The position numbers and the translations under genes were made by a program. A DNA stretch of 20,751 bases from JBGSMF01 sp041740315 (GTDB lineage Bacteria > Chloroflexota > Anaerolineae > Fen-1058). Location of the stretch: the NCBI GenBank assembly GCA_041740315.1, contig JBGSMF010000504.1:1-20751 (forward strand). Reading direction: 5' to 3'. Below the pieces are notes generated by a model. It was given only the letters and a program-made list of their open reading frames with translations, made no database searches and was not told where the DNA came from. Positions 1-6,914 of the stretch are shown here, one piece after another; within the stretch, counting starts at the first letter, position 1; each line of letters begins with the position of its first letter.

Positions 1-734
1 CGCAAGGTGAGGATGACTTCTTGGGCGCGGCCTACGGCAAAGGCCGGCACCAAAGCCACCCCGCCCTCCACTACCACTTGTCCCACCGTCCGGGCCAGCG
101 CGCGTTCTTCGTCACCGCGTTCGGGATGCTGCTGCGCGCCATAGGTGCTTTCCAGGATCAGCACATCCGTCGGGCGCATGGCCTCTGGCACGCGCGCGCC
201 GCGCACGGTGCGTTGGCGCATCAGCGACACGTCACCGCTGATCACCACCTGGCCTTCGGGTGTATCCAACAACACCATCGCCGCGCCCAGGATATGCCCC
301 GCCGGACAAAAACATGCTGCCACATCCGGCAAGGGATAAAACCACTCGTCGGCCTCTTGGATGGTCAAGCTGTGAATCAAAGCCCGGGCGGCTTCCAAAT
401 CGTACAGCGGCTCGGTCAGGTGAGCGGTGTAGCTCATGACCCTGACCGCATCGGCCAGCAGGATTTTGAGCAGGGTATAGGTGCCGGGTGTGACGAGGAT
501 GGGCGCTGACGGAAAACGTCGGTGCTGCACCGGCAGCGCGCCGCTATGGTCGAGGTGGGCGTGTGTGACCAAAACGAGATCAGGCGCAGTCAAAGCATCC
601 ATCGCCGGCAAGGCCGCCAAGCCCACTGCATTGGGGCGCACGCCGCAATCCACTACGATGTGATAGCCAGCAATGTCTAGCAACAGACAACTGGCGCCAA
701 TCTCATCCGCCCCGCCACAAGCTGTGATGTGCAA
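1..734 (-). CDS. CPSF/RNase J-like metallo-beta-lactamase-fold hydrolase, 5' part only
   Basis: Translation of the minus strand gives an MBL-fold protein of which about 244 residues are visible; the C-terminal part lies beyond the left edge. Near residue 70 is the metal-binding signature HAHLDHSG (HxHxDH). Further on are GHILGAAMV and SGDV, which match the later metal ligands of RNA-processing MBL exonucleases/endonucleases of the CPSF73/TTHA0252 type. That family is usually about 450 residues, so the beta-CASP and C-terminal parts are presumably outside the window. The start is a TTG at 734: an AGGAG Shine-Dalgarno lies just upstream and an in-frame TGA at 738-740 rules out anything earlier. 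It lies 14 nt after the EAD-like gene and may be read with it. The likely role is RNA cleavage or turnover; a defence role is only suggested by position. Confidence 0.85.
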   Translation of the reverse strand, partial: MHITACGGADEIGASCLLLDIAGYHIVVDCGVRPNAVGLAALPAMDALTAPDLVLVTHAHLDHSGALPVQHRRFPSAPILVTPGTYTLLKILLADAVRVMSYTAHLTEPLYDLEAARALIHSLTIQEADEWFYPLPDVAACFCPAGHILGAAMVLLDTPEGQVVISGDVSLMRQRTVRGARVPEAMRPTDVLILESTYGAQQHPERGDEERALARTVGQVVVEGGVALVPAFAVGRAQEVILTL

Positions 735-748
735 AGGTCACTCCTGAT

Positions 749-1201
749 TCAGTGAGCGTTCTTTTCGCGCAATATGCCCTCAAGCAATTCAAACACCGGC
801 TCTAACCCTTCAATGCCCGCCTTGCGGATCAACTCCAGATCGCGGATAGCATCACCCACGACACCGGCGGCAGAGGTGATTTCCAGCGCGCGGCGAAGCT
901 GATCGGCCCGGTCGCGCTGGGCGCGATAGTCGGCCATGCGGTCATCCAGATAAGTTTGTGACCAGTCCACCTCTGGGCGCAAACGCTGGCCAACTTGTAG
1001 CAAGTCCGGGATGCGGTCATTGCGTTCAAGTGAGGCAATCAATTCCCTGGCCTTGCCAGCCGTGCCCACTGCCGGCAAGGCGTCATAATTGACGCGCAGG
1101 TCGAAACAAAGTGTACGGAGTTCTTTTTCGTTGAAATGGTCAACAAGGAGCTGTCGCAACCGGCTCAACATCTCTTTCGATATTTGTGTTTCCAGAGCCA
1201 T
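749..1201 (-). CDS. EAD-like adaptor protein with coiled-coil C-terminus
   Basis: A 150-residue protein. Residues about 8-75 form a small all-helical domain with the pattern HFNEKELRTLCFDL, then NYDALP, KARELI and a terminal DW. This pattern is typical of effector-associated (Death-like) domains, which act as homotypic adaptors in bacterial conflict and apoptosis-like systems. The rest is charged and helical with a probable coiled coil (about 80-110) and a leucine-rich tail; no enzymatic motif is visible. A longer reading from an ATG at 1243 would overlap the upstream gene by 41 nt. I prefer the ATG at 1201 because it sits one base after the upstream stop (TGACATG), which suits translational coupling. 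The N-terminal domain is clearly paralogous to that of the next gene upstream. The exact EAD subfamily is not assigned, and no effector domain is seen. Confidence 0.8.
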   Translation of the reverse strand: MALETQISKEMLSRLRQLLVDHFNEKELRTLCFDLRVNYDALPAVGTAGKARELIASLERNDRIPDLLQVGQRLRPEVDWSQTYLDDRMADYRAQRDRADQLRRALEITSAAGVVGDAIRDLELIRKAGIEGLEPVFELLEGILREKNAH

Positions 1202-1202
1202 G

Positions 1203-1961
1203 TCAAATGCTATTTTCCTGACGCGGGAATTGTTCCCATACATTTGTGCTATCTTTTACCTCTGTGGGAATAGGCAAGAGCGGAATATCGAACCTTGCCA
1301 ACATCCCATTCAAGACCTTGATAATCTCATCTCTCTCGTTATCTATCGCTTTTAATATTTCTCCACGGTCTGCATCGCCACCGATCAACTTTTCGATCAG
1401 CATACTAACCGTGTGGAGGCGACTCTGAATTTCCTCCATTTTTGATCGCAGATTCTTATCAGCAGGCCAGGTCATACCTTCGTACTTTCTTAGCACGATT
1501 CCATGTCTATTTTGCACAACTCCCGTGTTTACGGCCTGAAGTGTCAGATCAATTGCTGATTTGAACGGCTTGGGGTCAGTTTGCCACATCATTGGGCCAC
1601 GAAAAGCCGGGCGATTGAAAATCATTCGAAAGAACTCGAACAAGTCTCTGTCCAAGTCAGGTCTCTGATGAGAATCGCCACTAGGCGATTCGGATGGTGT
1701 GGTCTTGTATGCAGACCAGTCCAGATTAGGTCTCGACTTTTGGCACTTTTCCACCAATTCACCCAATCTGTTCCTTCGATAAAAGTGCATAACCAGTTCT
1801 CTCGTTTTCGCACCAGTATTGTCGCCAGATAGCCTGTCGTAATCAAGGCCGAGTTCGAAGCAGAGATCTGCAAGTTCGTCTTTGTTGAAATGGGAGGTTA
1901 TTTGGTCGCGGAGGCCTGGCAAGTAATCGTTTGAAGAAGACTTTGTGTCATTGGCGTTCAT
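1203..1961 (-). CDS. EAD-like protein with unknown C-terminal helical module
   Basis: A 252-residue protein. Residues about 14-83 repeat the same EAD-like fold as the neighbouring gene (HFNKDELADLCFELGLDYD, later TRELV, RRNRLGELVE and a closing NLDW). A Ser/Pro-rich linker follows (about 84-102), then a module at about 103-225 beginning DLFEFFRMIFNRPAF and containing QAVNTGV and several heptad-like helices. I do not recognise this module by name; it has no obvious nuclease, TIR, caspase or NTPase motif. The ATG at 1961 is preceded by GGGAG at suitable distance. About 95 nt upstream separate it from the hsdR remnant, so it probably has its own promoter, but none is convincing. The likely role is a sensor or adaptor that pairs with an effector through EAD-EAD contact; this is inferred from the family. 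Confidence 0.78.
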   Translation of the reverse strand: MNANDTKSSSNDYLPGLRDQITSHFNKDELADLCFELGLDYDRLSGDNTGAKTRELVMHFYRRNRLGELVEKCQKSRPNLDWSAYKTTPSESPSGDSHQRPDLDRDLFEFFRMIFNRPAFRGPMMWQTDPKPFKSAIDLTLQAVNTGVVQNRHGIVLRKYEGMTWPADKNLRSKMEEIQSRLHTVSMLIEKLIGGDADRGEILKAIDNERDEIIKVLNGMLARFDIPLLPIPTEVKDSTNVWEQFPRQENSI

Positions 1962-2058
1962 GCTGAATCTCCCTGCTATTTCAGACCAAGGATCGTGAAA
2001 GAATAATCCCCGTCATTTTGGTGCAAAAACACGGGTATCTGCATCAAGAATATGGGTG

Positions 2059-2335
2059 TTATCCCGCCACTGCATACACACCCTGTCCCTGCCCACAGTA
2101 CGAATCATACACGTGCTAGTAGACCGCCTCGCACTTGAGATGGCATTGTTCCTCGGTGCAAATCGGCACCAGACCCCACAGCGTTTCCTCAATCGTCAAG
2201 CGCACCTTGGCCTGCGCTTGCTGCTTTTTGCGCCAATCGAGCACCAGCTTTTCCTTCTTGAGTGCCGCCAGCAAGTCTTGAGCCGCTTTTTTGACCTGCT
2301 GAGTTTGCTTTTGTTCAGCTTTAGCACAGTTTATC
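2059..2335 (-). pseudogene. Decayed C-terminus of a second type I HsdR subunit
   Basis: On the minus strand, the frame entering at 2335 reads KKAAQDLLAALKKEKLVLDW followed by RKKQQ, VRLTIEETL, KCEAVY, a stop (TAG, 2116-2118), then HVYDSYCG and a final TAA at 2059-2061. This follows the usual C-terminus of a common HsdR type (…LDWRKKQQ…RVTIEEVLD…YQQKCEAVYQHVYDSYYG). The TAG stands where that family has Gln, as a single C-to-T change would produce. The segment IEETLWGLVPICTEEQ is also diverged, and a TGA closes the frame just upstream. It is not a copy of the hsdR at 6911-10180, whose C-terminus is different. It therefore records a second type I system that was largely lost, and lies 10 nt past the mcrB stop. 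Confidence 0.75.
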
Positions 2336-2345
2336 TTGGTTCAAC

Positions 2346-4526
2346 TTATTCTCGCTTTGCAAACTTGGCCAGAGCGACCATCAAATCGTCACCAGTCCGC
2401 CGCCCCACCTCAGATCCTATTGCATCTTGGCCTGCTTCAACGCCAAGCTCTACATCAGATTGGAAAGGAGCCAGCAACTCGGCCAATTTCTCTTGTTGGC
2501 TGTAAAAATACTCTTCCAACAAAGGAATAATCTGGTGATTCCATATAAACTCTAGCACATCGACTCGGTTTGCCTCATCAGCCTCAGCTACCTTGAGGAA
2601 ATAACTGTGCCCAATTTGATGATTACGGTCAAGGTAGCGATTGATGCCCATGTTCAGGTTACAAAGCAAATCTCCCAAAGGCACAACGGCTTCCTGAGAT
2701 TCTACTCTCGCATCATCCAACATTTCTGGTTTCGGCATCAATTCTACAAAAGCAAAGCGACGCCGAAGCGCCACATCCAGGAGTGCAATACTCCTGTCAG
2801 CCGTGTTCATGGTGCCAATGATATAGAGATTGCTTGGAACAGAAAAAGGAACACTGCTGTATGGGAGTTCGACAGAGAGAGCATTTAACCCTCCAGCCCG
2901 CTTGTCATCCTCGACGAGTGTGATCAACTCTCCTAAAATCTTGGCAATATTTCCTCGGTTGATCTCGTCAATGATCAAGACATATTTGTTGCTTGGGTCT
3001 CCTACAGCTAGCATGCAAATGCGCTTGAAGGCACCAGGAACGATTTTATAGGAGATATCTCCTGGATTCTCTTCGGATTGCACAGGTCTGAGACCTTCGA
3101 CAAAATCCTCATAAGTATAAGATTGATGAAAAGTTGTCCATCTAATGAATTCACTCGCATCTCTGATCTCGCCACTTGAACGTAAAATGGACAATTGCAC
3201 AGAGAGATTCTGCTCAACGTACAAACGACCTGCATCTGTGAGTAACCAGCATCCCTGACTATCTTTGTCAAACAAATAAGGTTCGCGCCTGGTCGATTTA
3301 TCAACTTTCACGGTTTCACTCTCTGGGGAAGTGTGCCCCTGCAAGTGTCCCCACACATTGTCACGCGGTTGTCTGACAGGTGAAATGCGATATTGAGCTT
3401 GCACCAATGGGAGACTTAGAATCTCGGAAACGCTATAGCTTTTTTGAGATTCTAGCAAGTACATGCCGAGAGCCAGGACTTCATAGGTAGCCAGTTCCTT
3501 GATTGCTCTCTGAAAAAGAGTCGATTCGGCCAGGGGTTGTTGCATTTGCGATTTGACAAGTGCTTCAGCTGCTTTCTTGGCAATATATGTCTTGCCGGTA
3601 CCTGGCGGGCCATACAGGATTACATTTCGAGTCCATCCAAGCACGGACAGCACAGCAGATATTTCTTCTTTCTCGTAAATCGTTGGAACAACTGGCCTGC
3701 TTTCAGTTGTGCTAACATGGGCTGGTGCGACTTGAGATTTCCATTCAGATTTGAGATCGGTGTAAAAGTCAAAAGGATGCTCTGGTTTGTCATATTTTTT
3801 CGATAGAACTGCACGCACTTTTCGAATCGCTTCATCAAGATCGGCAGGCAATGGCCCCTCGACTCGACTGTGGTAGGTTTCAACAATTTTCTCTTTGTCT
3901 CGAGTGCTAATAATGCGCTCATATTGATCTGGGAAGGCCAAATAAAGCATAGCGTGGCGCATATCGTATGCCCGATCAATCTTGTTCGGTATACTCGCCA
4001 AGAGATCGTCTAGCAGATGTTGCATCTTTTGCGAATCACGCACCACTATTGCTGGGTCTTTTTGTTTTTTGAGGTGGTCTGCAAAAAGCACAATCAACCA
4101 AAACTGGGCGTATTTGAAATGGTATTTCTGAGACGTTCGGGTAAAGCCTGCCGTTTGAGGTTTCCACACCGCCGCTTCCGCTGGAGGAGAAGTTCGCCCA
4201 CCCTTTTGGGCCGCCCAGTGAATACTGCTCTGCTTAGTTGCTAGCTTGATGTGATCGGAAGGCAAAAAGTAAACGTAGAACATATCACACAAAATCATCC
4301 AATGCTGGGGCAAAGCCCCTTTCATCTGTTCTTGGAGCTTGTCATCAAAGGACAAATCACCCCCAAAGATGGGTGTTTCTATCAATCGCCGCTTGACCTC
4401 GGCAACATTCTCAGGCGTCCAAACTTGCTCGTCAGGCCACAGGAGAGAACGATCATCCAAAACACACAATCTGAGGAATTGGTCAAACGCACTGTACAAG
4501 ATTTCATATTCGCTAGATCGCGCCAT
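2346..4526 (-). CDS. mcrB: McrB-type AAA+ restriction motor subunit
   Basis: A 726-residue McrB-like GTPase/ATPase that would drive an McrC nuclease on modified DNA. Residues 1-250 are an N-terminal domain without a motif I can name, presumably for DNA or modification recognition. The AAA+ core has Walker A GPPGTGKT (306-313), Walker B LIIDEINRGN (516-525), the McrB signature MNTADRS (573-579) and an arginine-rich ALRRRF (586-591). About 200 residues separate Walker A and B. Part of this (about 340-460) looks like an inserted winged-helix domain ending LLTDAGRLYVEQ. The ATG at 4526 has GGGAGG about 9 nt upstream, and the gene overlaps the end of mcrC by 14 nt, so the two are co-translated. 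The order mcrC-mcrB is the reverse of the classical operon. GTP versus ATP use cannot be told from sequence alone. Confidence 0.92.
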   Translation of the reverse strand: MARSSEYEILYSAFDQFLRLCVLDDRSLLWPDEQVWTPENVAEVKRRLIETPIFGGDLSFDDKLQEQMKGALPQHWMILCDMFYVYFLPSDHIKLATKQSSIHWAAQKGGRTSPPAEAAVWKPQTAGFTRTSQKYHFKYAQFWLIVLFADHLKKQKDPAIVVRDSQKMQHLLDDLLASIPNKIDRAYDMRHAMLYLAFPDQYERIISTRDKEKIVETYHSRVEGPLPADLDEAIRKVRAVLSKKYDKPEHPFDFYTDLKSEWKSQVAPAHVSTTESRPVVPTIYEKEEISAVLSVLGWTRNVILYGPPGTGKTYIAKKAAEALVKSQMQQPLAESTLFQRAIKELATYEVLALGMYLLESQKSYSVSEILSLPLVQAQYRISPVRQPRDNVWGHLQGHTSPESETVKVDKSTRREPYLFDKDSQGCWLLTDAGRLYVEQNLSVQLSILRSSGEIRDASEFIRWTTFHQSYTYEDFVEGLRPVQSEENPGDISYKIVPGAFKRICMLAVGDPSNKYVLIIDEINRGNIAKILGELITLVEDDKRAGGLNALSVELPYSSVPFSVPSNLYIIGTMNTADRSIALLDVALRRRFAFVELMPKPEMLDDARVESQEAVVPLGDLLCNLNMGINRYLDRNHQIGHSYFLKVAEADEANRVDVLEFIWNHQIIPLLEEYFYSQQEKLAELLAPFQSDVELGVEAGQDAIGSEVGRRTGDDLMVALAKFAKRE

Positions 4527-5856
4527 GGTGAGAAACCTCCCTAAAAATACTTGCTAATTGGCTAATCAAATCATCTGGGCAATTCAATGGCTGCCGCAAA
4601 TTGATTGTGGCCACAACAAGGTAGTTAGAATGTCCCAAAGTTTGGAACGTGACCGAATTTCTCAGAGACCCTGCCCAGGCAGGATACAGTATTAGTGTTT
4701 TAGGACATTCCAAGCGAGTGGCATAGGCCAACATTTGGTACACGTCGTCTTCTGAAACATTTAGCTGCCGACGATTAGCCTCAAGCTGCTTGTACTTTGT
4801 ATCAAGAATCAATATCGGCTTGTTAAACGGTCCTTCAAAAAGCAAATCGGGACAGAGACGAAATACCTCTCGATGTTCAGGCAATCTTTCAGCCAGATAG
4901 GTTGTCTTGCCCTGTGATTGCGCTCTGATACGAACATCCCCCCAACCCTGGGGCAGAATACGCTTTTGGTATTGGGCCACAAAGCGATAAACAAATTCTT
5001 CGAACAAGCGATTCATATCAAAAACAAAGGCAAAAGTGTGGCGTTGACCAGACGAGAGTTGGAAAGTGCTGTTTTCTATAAAGAGGCGAGCAAGATTAAA
5101 CGCCGGGCGAAGGTGCTCATTCAGGCGGGTAAAATGCACTCGATCAAGATCGGGCTGAGATATGTCGCCAGGATTGTATACCCCTGCTAGCCATTCGTGG
5201 ATATCAAGCAAGAGACGGCGATTGTTGACATCCTGGGTGATTAACAATAAACGGCCAACAACAAATCGGAACACGCGGTTCAAGGGTGTGTCTGAAGAAA
5301 ATTCATCATAGACCACATCGAAAAGGTGCCGCACATGCGGCCGCCGCGTGAGTTGGCGCTCGAGTTGCCACCTGCCTCGCATCACTGGCAATGTTTCCTC
5401 GACCGTCACGTATGAATGTTCGAGGCCACGTTGCATCAGTTGATGGAGATTCATTACAAGGAGCCGCGTCAGCAGCTCAAACCAATCCGAGCGCTGTGTG
5501 AGCAGCGGAGCGACATCTTGCTCTTTGACCTGGAGATCATGCGTATATGCCAGTAGATAAAGCAAGTTTCTGGTTGCGGAATTTATGGCGACCTGGTAAG
5601 GTCTGGAATCAGCTGCCGCGTCGGAATCTCCAGCACGGTCAAAATCAATCTTGGGCAAAATTTGGAGGGTGGTTTCGCCAATGCGAATCACTCCGACAAA
5701 GTGGGTTGCTTTTAGCTGCTTGTGCCCCAAGTGAACAAGTTCGACCTCACTAGCTTCATTCAGACGTTCCAACTCCTCTATGGCAGGATGGTTTTGCCCC
5801 CAGCCAAGCTCGGAATATGAACGTTTCTGGTGCTCAAACAGTGTGATGGTTGCCAT
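4513..5856 (-). CDS. mcrC: McrC-type nuclease subunit
   Basis: A 447-residue McrC-family protein, the nuclease partner of McrB-type motors. The N-terminal half (LEHSYVTVEETLPVMRGRW at about 145-163) matches the McrC core. The C-terminal half carries a PD-(D/E)XK nuclease: CPDLLF (about 335-340) provides the first acidic residue, and LDTKYK (351-356) provides the D-x-K pair. These are the residues expected for Mg-dependent phosphodiester cleavage. The length is within the range of McrC homologues. The ATG at 5856 has only a weak ribosome-binding site. The 3' end overlaps mcrB by 14 nt. No strong promoter was seen in the 145 nt upstream, so it may depend partly on readthrough from the type I operon. 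Confidence 0.9.
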   Translation of the reverse strand: MATITLFEHQKRSYSELGWGQNHPAIEELERLNEASEVELVHLGHKQLKATHFVGVIRIGETTLQILPKIDFDRAGDSDAAADSRPYQVAINSATRNLLYLLAYTHDLQVKEQDVAPLLTQRSDWFELLTRLLVMNLHQLMQRGLEHSYVTVEETLPVMRGRWQLERQLTRRPHVRHLFDVVYDEFSSDTPLNRVFRFVVGRLLLITQDVNNRRLLLDIHEWLAGVYNPGDISQPDLDRVHFTRLNEHLRPAFNLARLFIENSTFQLSSGQRHTFAFVFDMNRLFEEFVYRFVAQYQKRILPQGWGDVRIRAQSQGKTTYLAERLPEHREVFRLCPDLLFEGPFNKPILILDTKYKQLEANRRQLNVSEDDVYQMLAYATRLECPKTLILYPAWAGSLRNSVTFQTLGHSNYLVVATINLRQPLNCPDDLISQLASIFREVSHHGAI

Positions 5857-5995
5857 TATCCAAAATTATTGTCATTGAGCCTACCGCTCAAGTTTGGCCA
5901 GATAATCCCTTATCATTGTATCAAGTCCCCACAAAGCCTTGGCATAGTGAACAGGGATTGGAACATGCCGACAAAAGATTCCATTTTGTTTGTGT

Positions 5996-6187
5996 TCAGA
6001 ATACGGTCCTGACGACCTTCCAATCTGCCACGATGTTTGGGGAAGAATGACAAAAGTCTTCCATTTTCTTCAACTGTGCTTGACGCTTGTCAAAGCAAAA
6101 TGTGTGAAACTCGTCAATGAAAGACTCTACCCTGGCTAGATTGAGCATCTTTTGCTCTCGCTTCTGATGTTTGGCCGACATGATCAT
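5996..6187 (-). CDS. Small unrecognised ORF, possibly frameshifted
   Basis: A 63-codon minus-strand frame begins 13 nt after the metalloprotease stop and reads RVESFIDEFHTFCFDKRQ in its middle. It has no clear Shine-Dalgarno. I do not recognise the protein. Past its stop at 5996 the other two minus frames stay open: one to a TAG at 5881, ending GLDTMIRDYLAKLER, the other to a TGA near 5915. A frameshifted gene of about 100 codons covering 5881-6187 is therefore possible. A plus-strand frame (5850-6050) is also open, so the evidence for coding is weak. Confidence 0.3.
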   Translation of the reverse strand: MIMSAKHQKREQKMLNLARVESFIDEFHTFCFDKRQAQLKKMEDFCHSSPNIVADWKVVRTVF

Positions 6188-6200
6188 ACTGTCTTACAAT

Positions 6201-6914
6201 CTACCCAAACTCAAACGCATTGAGCTTTTCCCGTCGCTCGCGCCAATCCGGCAAGACGCGGTCGAGCAGCTCGTAGAATTGTTGGGTATGATTTGGCTCT
6301 TTCAGGTGGCACAGCTCGTGAAAAACGACGTAATCAATGTATGTCTTGGGCACCTGGATCAGCTTGATGTTGAGCGCGATCTTGCCCGCCGGGCTGCAAC
6401 TGCCCCAGCGCGACCTCATCACGCGGATGGCAAGCTCTGGATAGGCAACGCCCAGGTGCTCAACCTTGGGGTAGCACGCCTCTAATCGCTCCCCGAAAAC
6501 GTGCTCGGCCTGCGCGCGATACCAGCTATCGAGCAGCCCCTTGATGCGCCCGGTATCTGTCTTGTCTCGCGCGTCAACAAAGAGATAGCCCCGGCCCAGC
6601 TTGATGCCTTCTTTTGTATCCTCAACAAGTTTGAGCCGGTACTGGCGGCCCAAGTAGCGGTGGGTTTCGCCGCTGACGTACTGCCGGGGCGGCAAGTGAG
6701 GCAGGTAGCGTTCCAACTCGCGCCGCTGCCGCAGGATCCACGCGGCGCGTTTGCACACTTTGGCCTCAATGTCATCCAGCGCGCTGCCCTCAGGCGCGCA
6801 CACGGCCACTCGCAGGTCGGGATGCACCGTAATGGCCAATGTCTTGCGCTGGGCATAGCGCAGTTCGTAAGGGATGGTGACGCTGCCATATTGGACGGAA
6901 TGAGTTGCGGTCAT
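6201..6914 (-). CDS. YgjP-type (M48/DUF45, SprT-like) zinc metalloprotease
   Basis: A 237-residue member of the YgjP/DUF45 family. The zinc site HELCH (H199, E200, H203) is followed by EPNHTQQF with the likely third ligand H209, and the preceding SRWGSCSP (about 168-175) is the family hallmark. The protein is cytoplasmic, with no signal peptide. The ATG at 6914 overlaps the hsdR stop by 4 nt (ATGA), so it is the distal gene of the type I operon. Genes of this family are frequently placed after hsdR in type I systems, where they are thought to process or turn over a subunit. That role is inferred from recurrent linkage and is not shown here. Confidence 0.9.
   Translation of the reverse strand: MTATHSVQYGSVTIPYELRYAQRKTLAITVHPDLRVAVCAPEGSALDDIEAKVCKRAAWILRQRRELERYLPHLPPRQYVSGETHRYLGRQYRLKLVEDTKEGIKLGRGYLFVDARDKTDTGRIKGLLDSWYRAQAEHVFGERLEACYPKVEHLGVAYPELAIRVMRSRWGSCSPAGKIALNIKLIQVPKTYIDYVVFHELCHLKEPNHTQQFYELLDRVLPDWRERREKLNAFEFG

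Noticed and set aside
1..663. Plus-strand ORFs at 21-509 and 481-663
   Set aside because: Antisense shadows of the MBL-fold gene, which has clear catalytic motifs.
2059..2335. HsdR remnant as a duplicate of the hsdR at 6911-10180
   Set aside because: The C-terminal sequences are unrelated; the remnant matches a different HsdR type.
5850..6050. 66-codon plus-strand ORF between mcrC and the protease
   Set aside because: It starts inside mcrC and has no ribosome-binding site or recognised similarity, and no plus-strand promoter is seen.
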